Of a stretch of DNA of 64,000 nt, positions 24,706 to 33,347 are shown one piece after another. The position numbers were made by a program, and so were the translations under genes. Origin of the DNA: Arthrobacter sp. AFG20 (GTDB taxonomy: Bacteria > Actinomycetota > Actinomycetes > Actinomycetales > Micrococcaceae); assembly GCF_002892795.1 (NCBI RefSeq), contig NZ_PJMC01000007.1, forward strand, positions 1 to 64,000, read 5' to 3'. The stretch's first letter is position 1. Each line of letters starts with the position of its first letter. The notes below the pieces were generated by a model. That model did not search any database and was not told where the DNA came from. It was given only the letters and a program-made list of their open reading frames with translations.

Positions 24706-25746
24706 TCAGTTCCGAGTGGGGCCGGCGGGGGCGGGGCCTGTGGTCCTGCGGACGACGAGGCTCGGTGCCACGACGGTCGAAACCGGCTCCCGCCGGCCTT
24801 GGATGCGCTCCACGAGCAGCCTCGCCGCCATGGAACCCATCTCGACGCCGGACTGGTCCACGCTGGTGAGGGCAACCTGCGGCAGGGATGCAGCGAAGAC
24901 GTTGTCGTAGCCCACCACAGAGAAGTCGCCGGGCACACTGATACCCGCCTCATAGAGGCCGGCGAGGACGCCGAGGGCAGCCATGTCGGTGCCGGCATGC
25001 ACAGCCGTCGGGGGGTGCGGTCGCTGCAGCATCAGCTCCGAGGCATGCTGGCCGCCGGCCTGGTGCCACCGGCCTTCGATCACGTCGACTTCGGGCTCGA
25101 GCCCATTGCGCACCATGGCGTCAATGTACCCCTGGGCTCGCACGACCTGCGGCATGCCGTCCTCGTTGTTCTCCCGGCCGACGTGCTTCAGGTGTGCAAT
25201 GCGGCGGTGGCCGAGTGCGGCGAGATGATCCACGATCAGCGCACTGCCCGCCATGTCGTCGCTGGCCACGGTGTCATAGGACTGACCGGGACCGTGCCGG
25301 CCCAGGACAACGGTCGGTGTCGCGCGGCCTATCTCCTCGAGGTCGCCTGCGGTACCGAAGGGCGCGATCAGTAGGAGCCCGTCCATTTTTCGGTCCAGCA
25401 TGGCCTCGATCATCTGCCGCTGCTGACTGAGCCCCCGGCTCGCCTCGCCAATGAACACCTGGTATCCGCTGACCTCGGCTTCGGCCCGGATGCCCTCGAT
25501 GAGCACTGACATGAAGGTGTTCTGCAGGTCCACCACAAAGACGCCCAGGGTGAAGCTGCTGCCGCGCATGCCGCGAGCCAGCGCCGAGGGCCGATAGCCC
25601 AAAGCGACCATTGAGGCTTCAACCCGGGCTTTCATGGTGCCGCTAACGCCGTACGCGCCGCGGAGCACCTTCGAGACCGCCGCCCTGGAAACGCCGGCGT
25701 GCAGGGCAACATCACTGATGGTCGCCCGCTTAATCTGCTCGGACAT
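24706..25746 (-). CDS. LacI-family repressor of the rhamnoside locus
   Basis: A 346-residue LacI/GalR regulator. An N-terminal HTH with hinge lies at residues 8-60 (TISDVALHAGVSRAAVSKVLRG; YRPSALARGMR), then a periplasmic-binding-like effector domain (GVFVVDLQNTFMSVLIEG; VVGYDN near 285). It is divergent from the ABC/rhamnosidase operon with a 208-bp gap containing two near-identical operators. The ATG at 25746 has GGAAGGGG upstream; the open frame before it lacks homology. Binding of a rhamnose-containing sugar as inducer is inferred from context. Confidence 0.92.
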   Translation of the reverse strand: MSEQIKRATISDVALHAGVSRAAVSKVLRGAYGVSGTMKARVEASMVALGYRPSALARGMRGSSFTLGVFVVDLQNTFMSVLIEGIRAEAEVSGYQVFIGEASRGLSQQRQMIEAMLDRKMDGLLLIAPFGTAGDLEEIGRATPTVVLGRHGPGQSYDTVASDDMAGSALIVDHLAALGHRRIAHLKHVGRENNEDGMPQVVRAQGYIDAMVRNGLEPEVDVIEGRWHQAGGQHASELMLQRPHPPTAVHAGTDMAALGVLAGLYEAGISVPGDFSVVGYDNVFAASLPQVALTSVDQSGVEMGSMAARLLVERIQGRREPVSTVVAPSLVVRRTTGPAPAGPTRN

Positions 25747-25789
25747 CGCCCCCCTTCCGGTACACATTAAGGCCGTCCTAGGGAAAATT

Positions 25790-25803
25790 GTAGACTGATC
25801 TAC
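25790..25803. promoter_or_regulatory. LacI operator O1
   Basis: GTAGACTGATCTAC: 5-bp arms GTAGA/TCTAC around CTGA. It lies upstream of the -35 box of the operon promoter and near the lacI start. It differs from O2 at one core base. Confidence 0.8.
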
Positions 25804-25811
25804 GAAAATCC

Positions 25812-25840
25812 TTGCTGCACGCTGTGACATGCCTTACAGT
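25812..25840 (+). promoter_or_regulatory. promoter of the rhamnoside ABC operon
   Basis: TTGCTG (25812-25817) and TACAGT (25835-25840) are separated by exactly 17 bp. Transcription would begin near 25847, between operators O1 and O2. The leader would be about 108 nt. Confidence 0.6.
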
Positions 25841-25849
25841 GGTTGGAAC

Positions 25850-25863
25850 GTAGACCGATCTAC
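25850..25863. promoter_or_regulatory. LacI operator O2
   Basis: GTAGACCGATCTAC, the same arms as O1, 60 bp centre to centre and just after the predicted start site. A repressor bound to both sites could loop the promoter. Confidence 0.8.
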
Positions 25864-25906
25864 ACCAAACACGACCCCGTCGGCCGAGCCCACCCAGAAC
25901 GATTCT

Positions 25907-25918
25907 TGAAACGTTCCA
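25907..25918. promoter_or_regulatory. possible second LacI/GalR-type site
   Basis: TGAAACGTTCCA at 25907-25918 is a near-palindrome around AACGTT, like catabolite-responsive or LacI-family boxes (TGAAACGTTTCA style). It lies in the leader, 37 bp before the solute-binding protein start. Confidence 0.35.
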
Positions 25919-25954
25919 CGCGAGCTATGCCCGGGGCTTTACGAGGAGGTAAAG

Positions 25955-27274
25955 ATGACCACATCGAACAGGCGGCGCTGGACGTCCCTGGCCGTGGGCG
26001 TGACGGCACTGGCAGTGGCGCTGACAGGCTGCGGCGGCGGAAACGCCAGCGGAGGCGGTGGCGGCGAAAAGACCATCACCTGGCTCGTGGACAATACCGA
26101 GAACACCGTCACATACGCGGAACAGATCGCCAAAGACTTCACCGCGGCGAACCCCACCATCAAGGTCGAGGTCGAGACCCGCCCGCAGGGCGGCGAAGGT
26201 GACAACATCGTCAAGACCAGGCTGTCCACCGGGGACATGGCTGACTTGTTCTCGTACAACTCCGGTTCCCTGTTCCACCAGATCTCGCCGGAGCAGAACC
26301 TGGTACCCGTCACCAGCGAGCCCTATATGGCCAACGTCTCCGACTCGTTCAAGCCCGTCGTAACCGCCGGCAAGGAGATCTATGGCGTCCCGGTCGGCAC
26401 CGGCAACGCCGGCGCCGTGCTCTACAACAAGAAGGTCTACGAAAAGCTGGGCCTGTCCGTGCCCAAGACCTGGTCCGAGTTCCTGGCCAACAGCCGCAAG
26501 ATCAAGGAAGCGGGCACCGACCCGATCATCCAGACGTACCAGACCACGTGGACCTCCCAGCTGTTCGTCCTCGGTGACTTCGCCAACGTGGCCAAGGCGG
26601 ACCCGGACTTCGCCGCCAACTACACGGCCAACAAGGCCAAGTACGCCACCGATCCCGCGGCCGTCAAGGGCTTCGAGCACCTCGAGGAAGCTGCGAAGGC
26701 CGGCCTGTTCAACAAGGACTACGCCTCCGCCACCTACGCACAGGGGCTCGAGAAGCTGGCCAACGGCGAGGGCGCGCAGTACCCGATCCTGAGCTTCGCC
26801 CTGCCGGAGCTCAAGGTGACCTTCCCTGACAAGCTCAACGACATCGGCCTCTTCCCGCTCCCGGGTGACGACGCGTCCAAGAACGCCCTGACCGTCTGGC
26901 TGCCGGGCGGCGTCTACATTCCCAAGTCGACAAAGAACCTCGATGAGGCCAAGAAGCTCCAGGCGTTCATCGCGAGCAAGGCCGGCTGCGACTCCCAGAC
27001 CAAGGCCGTCGGAGCCAACGGCCCCTACCTCGTCAAGGGTTGCGACCTGCCCGAGGACGTGCCCGCCGCAGTGAAGGACATGCTCCCCTACTTCGAGGAC
27101 CAGTCCAAGAACAGCCCGGCCTTGGAATACCTCTCCCCGGTCAAGGGCCCCGCCCTCGAGCAGATTACCGTCGAGGTGGGCTCGGGCATCCGGTCCGCCA
27201 AGGACGCCGCCGCCCTCTACGACGAGGACGTCAAGAAGCAGGCCAAGCAGCTGAACCTGCCGGGCTGGAACTAG
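25955..27274 (+). CDS. ABC transporter solute-binding lipoprotein (CUT1)
   Basis: A 439-residue exported lipoprotein. The signal peptide ends in the lipobox LTGC (Cys26), followed by a Gly/Ser linker; the mature part is a family 1 extracellular solute-binding protein (DNIVKTRLSTGDMADLFSYNSGSLF; YGVPVGTGNAGAVLYNKKVYEKLGL; LANGEGAQYPI). It captures an oligosaccharide or glycoside outside the membrane and passes it to the two permeases encoded next. Given the rhamnosidase in the operon, rhamnose-containing glycosides are the likely ligand. GAGGAGG precedes the ATG. A hairpin after the stop codon may raise its level above the permeases. Confidence 0.93.
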   Translation: MTTSNRRRWTSLAVGVTALAVALTGCGGGNASGGGGGEKTITWLVDNTENTVTYAEQIAKDFTAANPTIKVEVETRPQGGEGDNIVKTRLSTGDMADLFSYNSGSLFHQISPEQNLVPVTSEPYMANVSDSFKPVVTAGKEIYGVPVGTGNAGAVLYNKKVYEKLGLSVPKTWSEFLANSRKIKEAGTDPIIQTYQTTWTSQLFVLGDFANVAKADPDFAANYTANKAKYATDPAAVKGFEHLEEAAKAGLFNKDYASATYAQGLEKLANGEGAQYPILSFALPELKVTFPDKLNDIGLFPLPGDDASKNALTVWLPGGVYIPKSTKNLDEAKKLQAFIASKAGCDSQTKAVGANGPYLVKGCDLPEDVPAAVKDMLPYFEDQSKNSPALEYLSPVKGPALEQITVEVGSGIRSAKDAAALYDEDVKKQAKQLNLPGWN

Positions 27275-27290
27275 CCTCCTAACCCAACCC

Positions 27291-27320
27291 GCCGTCCGGG
27301 CCGCTACCGGCCCGGACGGC
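27291..27320 (+). promoter_or_regulatory. intercistronic hairpin after the binding-protein gene
   Basis: GCCGTCCGGGCC (27291-27302) pairs perfectly with 27309-27320 around GCTACC, with no T-run. In such operons this element protects the upstream mRNA or partly stops transcription, giving more binding protein than permease. Confidence 0.6.
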
Positions 27321-27336
27321 CCTGAGGGAGATTCCC

Positions 27337-28263
27337 ATGACAGTCAACACCGCACCGACAGTTTCGGCCGCGCGGCCGCGCCAGGCCGTGGCGCCCAAGC
27401 GCCGCAAGGGAAAGTCCGCGTACCCCTACTGGTTCTACCTTCCCGCCGCCGTGGTCTACACGGCGCTGTTCCTGATCCCGACCTTCGCGTCGTTCTTCTT
27501 CAGCTTTACGCGCTGGACCCTTACTGACTTCACCTTCATCGGGCTGGACAACTTTGTCCAGTTCTTCCAGGAGCCCGCCCTCCTGAAGGGCCTGACGAAC
27601 ACCTTCATCTATGGCGCGGTGACCTCAGTCCTCAAGGTGGTCCTGGGCATGCTCCTGGCCGTCCTGCTGACCTCGCAGATCATCGCCCGCGGCTACCTCC
27701 GGTCCGTGATCTTCTTCCCCGTGCTCCTGAGCAGCATCGGCGTCGGCATCGTCTTCACCATCCTGATGGACCCGTCCAAGGGCATGATCAACAAGGCCCT
27801 CGAGGTCATCGGCATCGAGGGGCCGGCGTGGCTCGTGGATCCCGCCTGGGCGCTGGTGTCCGTCGCGCTGGTGGACGTCTGGAAGGGCGTGGGCCTCGCC
27901 ACCGTCATCTACATCGCCGGCATCGTCTCCATCCCGGCCGAGTACTTCGAGGCCGCCAAGATGGACGGGGCCAGCTCCTTCAAGAGCTTCTTCAACATCA
28001 CCCTCCCCCTGGCCCGCCCGGCCACGGCGACCGTGATCATCCTGTCCCTGATCGGCGGGCTCCGGTCTTTCGACCTGATCTGGGCCATGACCAAGGGCGG
28101 CCCGGGGTTCACCTCGGACGTGATCGCCTCGGTCATCTTCAAGCAGTACCAGGCCGGCTTCTACGGCCTGTCCACGGCGGGCAACGTCGTCCTGTTCCTG
28201 ATTGTCACCGCGATCATCCTGCCACTGTCCATGTTCCTGAACCGCAAGGAGGTCGAGCAGTGA
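27337..28263 (+). CDS. ABC sugar permease, MalF type
   Basis: A 308-residue inner-membrane subunit with six helices and a Lys/Arg-rich N-terminus. The EAA loop that contacts the ATPase reads EYFEAAKMDGASSFKSFFNITLPLARP near residue 205. It pairs with the next gene to form the channel. The ATG follows GAGGGAGA with good spacing. The operon has no ATPase gene; CUT1 systems of this kind commonly use a shared MsmK/MsiK-type ATPase encoded elsewhere. Confidence 0.93.
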   Translation: MTVNTAPTVSAARPRQAVAPKRRKGKSAYPYWFYLPAAVVYTALFLIPTFASFFFSFTRWTLTDFTFIGLDNFVQFFQEPALLKGLTNTFIYGAVTSVLKVVLGMLLAVLLTSQIIARGYLRSVIFFPVLLSSIGVGIVFTILMDPSKGMINKALEVIGIEGPAWLVDPAWALVSVALVDVWKGVGLATVIYIAGIVSIPAEYFEAAKMDGASSFKSFFNITLPLARPATATVIILSLIGGLRSFDLIWAMTKGGPGFTSDVIASVIFKQYQAGFYGLSTAGNVVLFLIVTAIILPLSMFLNRKEVEQ

Positions 28264-29090
28264 CCACCGCACTCAAGCGCTACGGGCTGGGCGCCCTGGC
28301 CATCGCCGTCACCATCGTCGTCTTCATCATCCCGCTGGCCTTCATGGCGCTCACCGCCGTGAAGGACCGCCGGGAGGCCGCCAAGCTCGATTTCTCCTGG
28401 CCCACCACCTTCAACTTCCTGGAGAACTTCCAGGACGTCCTGTCCGCACGCAAGTTCATGCTCGTGACGGCCTTCATCAACAGCACTATCCTCACGGTGG
28501 TGAGTGTCACCATCCTGGTGGTCCTCGCCGCGATGGTCGCCTGGATCCTGCAGCGCCGCCGTTCCCGCTGGAACGGAGTGGCCAACTTCCTCATCCTCTC
28601 GGGCCTGATCATCCCGCCCGCCGTGGTTCCCACCATCTGGGTCCTGCAAAGCATGGGCCTGTTCAAGACCCTCCCGGGCCTGATCCTGATCGAAGTGGCG
28701 TTCGGCCTGTCCTTCTGTGTCATGCTCTTCCGCGCCTTCATCGCCTCCATCCCGAAGGAACTCGACGAGGCCGCCGTCATCGACGGCTGCGGCCCGGTCC
28801 GCCTGTTCTTCCGGGTCATCTTCCCGCTGCTGCGCTCCGTCATCATCACCGTCATCGTGGTCCAGTCCGTGCACATCTTCAACGACTTCCAGAATCCGCT
28901 GTACTTCCTCCCGGGCGATGCCAACGCCACCGTGCAGCTGACGCTCTTCAACTTCCAGAGCCAGTTCACCACCAGCTACAACCTGCTCTTCATGAACATC
29001 CTGCTGATCACCATCCCGCCGTTCATCATGTACCTGTTCTTCAACCGCCAGATCGTCGCCGGCATGACCGCCGGCGCCGTCAAGGGCTAA
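28260..29090 (+). CDS. ABC sugar permease, MalG type
   Basis: A 276-residue six-helix subunit. Its EAA motif is KELDEAAVIDGCGPVRLFFRVIFPLLRS near residue 168. The GTG start at 28260 overlaps the previous stop codon by 4 bp (GTGA) and has AAGGAGG 8 nt upstream, so the two permeases are translationally coupled. Together with the MalF-type subunit and the lipoprotein it imports the glycoside hydrolysed by the downstream rhamnosidase. Confidence 0.92.
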   Translation: MTTALKRYGLGALAIAVTIVVFIIPLAFMALTAVKDRREAAKLDFSWPTTFNFLENFQDVLSARKFMLVTAFINSTILTVVSVTILVVLAAMVAWILQRRRSRWNGVANFLILSGLIIPPAVVPTIWVLQSMGLFKTLPGLILIEVAFGLSFCVMLFRAFIASIPKELDEAAVIDGCGPVRLFFRVIFPLLRSVIITVIVVQSVHIFNDFQNPLYFLPGDANATVQLTLFNFQSQFTTSYNLLFMNILLITIPPFIMYLFFNRQIVAGMTAGAVKG

Positions 29091-29159
29091 GTCCCAACGG
29101 TCCACAGGACCGGGCCGGATACAGCCAGCCAGTCGAACCCCCAGAAAGAGACTTCCTCC

Positions 29160-31742
29160 ATGCCTGCCACCGTCCGACCCGTGACTTTTGAACACCTTCC
29201 CGGCGCCCTCGGCATCGGCACCCCGACGCCCCGGATCTCGTGGAAGGCGAGCGCCGAGGAGGGCTGGACGCAGGACGCCTACCAGCTGACGGTGGCCACC
29301 TCCGAGGGCACGTGGACGAGTGAACGCGTTGACTCCCCCGAATCAGTGCTGGTTCCGTGGCCCGCCGCTCCCCTCACCTCGGCGCAGCGGGCGGACGTCA
29401 GCGTCCGCGTCTGGGGCGGCGGCCAGGAGGAGCCGAGCGAATGGAGCCTGGCTTCGGCCGTGGAAACCGGACTCCTGAACGCTGGCGACTGGACGGCCAC
29501 ACCGATCTCGCCGAGCTGGGAAGAGGACGCCGACGCCGACCGCCGGCCGCCGCTGCTGCGCCGCGGGTTCACCCTCCGGCGGCCGGTTGCCTCGGCCCGG
29601 CTCTACGTGACCGCCCACGGCCTGTACGAGATGGAGATCAACGGATCGCGCGTCGGCGACGACGCCCTGTCGCCGGGCTGGACCGTCTACGGCCAGCGGC
29701 TGCGCTACTACACCTACGACGTCACCGGCCAGCTGGCGGAGGGCGAGAACGCGCTCGGCGCCTGGCTCGGCGACGGCTGGTACCGGGGCCGCATCGGCTT
29801 CAACGGCGGCCATGCGAACCTTTACGGGGACAACGTCGCCCTGCTGGCGCAGCTTCACGTGACGCACGACGACGGCTCCGTCACCGTCGTTGGCACCGAC
29901 CAGAGCTGGAAGGCCTCCTTCGGACCCATCCTGTTCAGCAGCCTCTACAAGGGTGAGATTTTCGATGCCCGGGAGCTGGCAAACGGGTGGAGCCGGCCTG
30001 GGTTCGATGACTCTGGCTGGCAGCCCGTCGTCGGCGTCGAACGGGATCCCGCAACTCTGGTGGCTCCCGAGGGGCCGCCGGTGCGCTGCACCGGTGAGGT
30101 GCGCCCGGTGACCGTCCGGACCTCGCCGTCGGGGAAGGTCCTGCTTGACTTCGGGCAGAACCTCGTGGGCAGGCTGCAGATCACCGTCAGCGGACAGGCC
30201 GGGTCCGTGGTCACCCTGCGCCATGCGGAGGTCCTCCAGGATGGCGAGCTCTACACCCGCCCGCTGCGGCTGGCCGATGCCACCGACCGCTACACGCTTG
30301 CCGGCGCCGGCACGGAAACCTGGGAGCCGCGCTTCACGCTTCACGGCTTCCGTTACGCCGAGATCGACGGCTGGACCGGCGGGGATGCTGCCGAAAACGT
30401 GGTGGCGCGCGTCTACCATACCGACATGGAGCGCACGGGCTGGTTCGAGTGCTCCGATCCGGACCTGAACCGGCTCCACGACAACGTGCTGTGGAGCATG
30501 AAGGGCAACTTCGTGGACATCCCCACCGACTGCCCGCAGCGTGACGAAAGGCTGGGCTGGACGGGAGACATCCAGGTCTTCGCCCCCACGGCAAGCTTCC
30601 TCTATGACTGCTCGGGCATGCTTTCCTCCTGGCTCAAGGACGTCGCCGCCGAACAGCTGGCGGACGGAACTGTTCCCTGGTACGTCCCGGTCATTCCCGG
30701 CGGCAACTACTGGACCCCGATCCGCCCGGGCGCAGTGTGGGGCGACGTCGCCGTGCTCACGCCCTGGGCGCTGTACGAGCGGTTCCGCGATGCAAATATC
30801 CTGGCCGACCAGTATGAGAGTGCCAAGGCCTGGGTGGACCTGCTGGACCGTCTGGCCGGCGAAAGCCATCTCTGGGACACCGGTTTCCAGCTGGGCGACT
30901 GGCTCGACCCCACCGCCCCGCCGGAGGACCCTACCCAGGCGATGACGGACAAGCACCTGGTCGCCTCCGCATACTTCGCCTGGTCTACCCGCCACCTCGC
31001 CAAGGCAGCCGGGGTGTTGGGCAAGACCGACGACGAACTGCACTACCTGGAGCTCGCCCGCGCCGCTGCCGAGGCCTTCGCCCGGGAGTACATCCGGCCA
31101 GACGGCCGGATGACCAGCGACGCGCAGACCGCCTATGCACTGGCCATCGTTTTTGGGCTCTACCCGGACGAGGAACTGGCCCGCAAGGGCGGTGAGCGGC
31201 TGGCCCAGCTGGTGCGCGAGGGCGGGAACCGCATCGGGACCGGGTTTGCGGGAACGCCCGTCATTTCAGATGCGCTGACGGCTGTGGGCGCCGTTGACGC
31301 GGCCTACGACCTGCTGCTGGAGAAGGAGTGCCCCTCCTGGCTGTACGCAGTGAAGCAGGGCGGCACCACCATCTGGGAACGGTGGGACTCCATGCTCGCC
31401 GACGGAAGCATCAACCCGGGTGAGATGACATCCTTCAACCATTACGCGCTCGGCGCGGTGGCGGACTGGATGCACCGGGTGGTGGCCGGCATCGCGCCGC
31501 TCGAGCCCGGCTACCGCCGCATCCTGTTCCGGCCCCAGCCCGGCGGAGGACTGACCTCAGCGGCCGCCAGCCACGAGACGCCGTATGGTCGGGCGTCGAT
31601 TGAATGGCAAAGCAACGACGGCGGCTACAGCGTGACGGTGGAAGTCCCCACCGGCAGCACGGCACGCGTCGAGCTGCCGGGCCGGGAACCGCACGACGTG
31701 GGGTCCGGGACCTTCGAATACACCGTGGTCCGCACCGCCTAG
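29160..31742 (+). CDS. alpha-L-rhamnosidase, GH78
   Basis: 860 residues, without a signal peptide, so probably cytoplasmic. Order of parts: N-terminal Bac_rhamnosid_N-type and beta-sandwich domains (residues 1-330), a concanavalin-like domain (about 330-430), the (alpha/alpha)6 barrel (about 435-780) and a C-terminal beta domain. The GH78 hallmark DCPQRDERLGWTGD (about 457-470) contains the acidic residues of the active site, and GTTIWERWDS near 745 holds the second conserved Glu. It releases L-rhamnose by inversion from glycosides such as flavonoid or pectic rhamnosides. It ends the LacI-controlled operon, and intracellular cleavage fits import of intact rhamnosides. AGAAAGAGA lies upstream. 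Confidence 0.94.
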   Translation: MPATVRPVTFEHLPGALGIGTPTPRISWKASAEEGWTQDAYQLTVATSEGTWTSERVDSPESVLVPWPAAPLTSAQRADVSVRVWGGGQEEPSEWSLASAVETGLLNAGDWTATPISPSWEEDADADRRPPLLRRGFTLRRPVASARLYVTAHGLYEMEINGSRVGDDALSPGWTVYGQRLRYYTYDVTGQLAEGENALGAWLGDGWYRGRIGFNGGHANLYGDNVALLAQLHVTHDDGSVTVVGTDQSWKASFGPILFSSLYKGEIFDARELANGWSRPGFDDSGWQPVVGVERDPATLVAPEGPPVRCTGEVRPVTVRTSPSGKVLLDFGQNLVGRLQITVSGQAGSVVTLRHAEVLQDGELYTRPLRLADATDRYTLAGAGTETWEPRFTLHGFRYAEIDGWTGGDAAENVVARVYHTDMERTGWFECSDPDLNRLHDNVLWSMKGNFVDIPTDCPQRDERLGWTGDIQVFAPTASFLYDCSGMLSSWLKDVAAEQLADGTVPWYVPVIPGGNYWTPIRPGAVWGDVAVLTPWALYERFRDANILADQYESAKAWVDLLDRLAGESHLWDTGFQLGDWLDPTAPPEDPTQAMTDKHLVASAYFAWSTRHLAKAAGVLGKTDDELHYLELARAAAEAFAREYIRPDGRMTSDAQTAYALAIVFGLYPDEELARKGGERLAQLVREGGNRIGTGFAGTPVISDALTAVGAVDAAYDLLLEKECPSWLYAVKQGGTTIWERWDSMLADGSINPGEMTSFNHYALGAVADWMHRVVAGIAPLEPGYRRILFRPQPGGGLTSAAASHETPYGRASIEWQSNDGGYSVTVEVPTGSTARVELPGREPHDVGSGTFEYTVVRTA

Positions 31743-31751
31743 GACATGGGC

Positions 31752-32132
31752 CTAGCTCGCCGGACGGTTCACGATCGCCTCGGCGTGCTCGGCCACCCAC
31801 GCGACCAGGGGCAGCAGCAGGTCGCTTAGTTCCTGCCCGCGGCGGGTCAGGCTGTAGTCCACCCGGGGAGGGATTATCGGCTGCGCGTCGCGATGGACGA
31901 ACCCGTCGGCTTCGAGGGTCTTCAGCGTCTGGGCAAGCATTTTCTCGCTGATGCCCTCGGCCCGGCGGCGGAGTTCGCTCCAGCGCTGGGGACCCTCGGA
32001 GAGGGCCACGAGGATCAACACACCCCACTTGCTGGTGACGTGGTCAAGCACGGTCCGGCTGGGGCAGCCCGCCGGGAAGATCCCGTCGGAGAAGGGGAAA
32101 GCGGGGACCTTGGCTGGGGTACTTACCTTCAT
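31752..32132 (-). CDS. HxlR-family regulator
   Basis: A 126-residue winged-helix protein. The HxlR core SRTVLDHVTSKWGVLILVALSEGPQRWSELRRRAEGISEKMLAQTLKTLEADGFVHR is at residues 25-80, with an N-terminal Cys23 that could act as a redox sensor as in YodB/QorR. It is divergent from an NAD(P)H quinone-reductase-like gene, the same pairing as QorR/Qor2 and E. coli ytfH/ytfG. A TAAGGT box lies 6 nt before the ATG and overlaps the inverted repeat at 32136-32160. Confidence 0.92.
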   Translation of the reverse strand: MKVSTPAKVPAFPFSDGIFPAGCPSRTVLDHVTSKWGVLILVALSEGPQRWSELRRRAEGISEKMLAQTLKTLEADGFVHRDAQPIIPPRVDYSLTRRGQELSDLLLPLVAWVAEHAEAIVNRPAS

Positions 32133-32135
32133 GGC

Positions 32136-32160
32136 AGTACCTTACCTGAAAGTGCGTACT
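32136..32160. promoter_or_regulatory. possible HxlR operator
   Basis: AGTAC (32136-32140) and GTACT (32156-32160) form inverted half-sites with centres 20 bp apart in the divergent gap; the left half overlaps the predicted -10 box of the HxlR gene. Confidence 0.45.
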
Positions 32161-32228
32161 CTCTTTTGGGAAGCATTCGGGAACGAACGGGGTTGGCACC
32201 ACTGACACTCACCTCAGAAAGGACCCCC

Positions 32229-33101
32229 ATGACCATCGTCATCACCGGATCCACCGGCCAGCTCGGCCGCCTCGTCGTCGAAGCCCTGCTTGAAAGCGGC
32301 CTCCCCCCAGAGCAGATTGTGGCCGCAGGACGGACCGTGGACCGTATCGCGGACCTCGGCGAGCGCGGCGTCCAGGTTCGCACCATCGACTACAGCCAGC
32401 CGGAGTCCCTTCGGCAGGCGTTTGCCGGCGCGGACAAGGTCCTGCTCGTTTCAGGCAGTGAGGTGGGCCAGCGCGTCGAGCAGCACCGGAACGCGATTCA
32501 TGCGGCCAAGGAGGCCGGCGTCGGCCTGATTGGCTACACGAGCATTGCCAATGCGGACACCACCGCCATGCAGCTGGCTGCCGAGCACATCGCTACTGAA
32601 GAGATTCTCCGGGACTCCGGCGTGCCGTTCGTCCTGCTCCGCAACGGCTGGTACCTGGAGAACTACACGGGCCAGCTCCCGGTACAGGTCCAGCACGGCG
32701 CCGTTCTCGGCAGCGCAGGCGACGGCCGCGTAAGCGCCGCATCCCGGGCTGACTACGCGGCGGCGGCAGCGGCTGTGCTGCTGCGGGATGACCAGGGCGG
32801 CAAGGTCTACGAGCTGGGCGGCGACAATGCCTTCACCCTCACTGAGCTGGCCGGAGAAGTCAGTGCGGCGTCCGGCAAGCCTGTGGCGTACAAGGACCTG
32901 CCTGCAGAGCAGTACACCGAGGTCCTGGTGGACGCCGGACTGCCGGAGCCATATGCGGCCATCTTGGCTGACAGCGACCTCGGCATCGCCCGCGGCGATC
33001 TCCTGGTCACCAGCGGAGACCTCAGCACCCTGCTCGGCCGGCCCACCACGTCGCTGCGCGAGGCGGTCCAGGCCGCCGCCCTGACCCTCCCAGCGAGCTG
33101 A
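32229..33101 (+). CDS. NAD(P)H:quinone oxidoreductase-like NmrA/SDR protein (QOR2 type)
   Basis: A 290-residue atypical short-chain reductase. A Rossmann motif starts the protein (VITGSTGQLGRLVVEALL), IDYSQPESL and VLLVSGSEVGQR follow, and VLLRNGWYLENY near residue 140 is the QOR2/NmrA block. There is no catalytic YxxxK pair, as usual for this family. Related enzymes reduce quinones with NADPH and protect against electrophiles. The adjacent divergent HxlR gene suggests quinone-inducible expression. AAAGGA lies 7 nt upstream. Confidence 0.9.
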   Translation: MTIVITGSTGQLGRLVVEALLESGLPPEQIVAAGRTVDRIADLGERGVQVRTIDYSQPESLRQAFAGADKVLLVSGSEVGQRVEQHRNAIHAAKEAGVGLIGYTSIANADTTAMQLAAEHIATEEILRDSGVPFVLLRNGWYLENYTGQLPVQVQHGAVLGSAGDGRVSAASRADYAAAAAAVLLRDDQGGKVYELGGDNAFTLTELAGEVSAASGKPVAYKDLPAEQYTEVLVDAGLPEPYAAILADSDLGIARGDLLVTSGDLSTLLGRPTTSLREAVQAAALTLPAS

Positions 33102-33108
33102 CCCAGGC

Positions 33109-33203
33109 AAACGCTCCCTCACGTCCTGCAGGCTTTCACCAAACCCTCCCTCACGTCCTGCAGGTTTCCGGGCAACCCTTCCTCACATCCTGCAGGTTTC
33201 CCT
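33109..33203. repeat. 32-bp tandem repeat, three copies
   Basis: Units at 33109-33140, 33141-33172 and 33173-33203 share AAACSCTCCCTCACGTCCTGCAGG-type sequence (core CTCACGTCCTGCAGG); a fourth, decayed unit begins at 33204. It lies right after the quinone-reductase stop codon in a 385-bp convergent gap. Confidence 0.8.
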
Positions 33204-33278
33204 AAACCCCTTCCGCTGTTGGCGTAGACGGGTCTGGCATGACCCGGCTTCAACAAGTGCGGAAGCGTTCCGGCGAAG

Positions 33279-33342
33279 GCGACAGGACCTGAGGACGCGT
33301 CAGGAAAAAAGCGACAAGACCTGAGGACGCGTCTGAGGGACC
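33279..33342. repeat. 32-bp tandem repeat, two copies, opposite orientation
   Basis: 33279-33310 and 33311-33342 both read GCGACARGACCTGAGGACGC at the left end and are also 32 bp apart. The core, read on the other strand, resembles the CGTCCTGCAGG core of the upstream array. Confidence 0.7.
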
Positions 33343-33347
33343 CGTTA

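Noticed and set aside
29343..31043. 566-codon open frame on the minus strand opposite the GH78 gene
   Set aside because: No recognisable domain; the plus strand carries the intact rhamnosidase motifs.
33109..33342. CRISPR array
   Set aside because: The 32-bp units are directly adjacent with no unique spacers and no cas genes are present.
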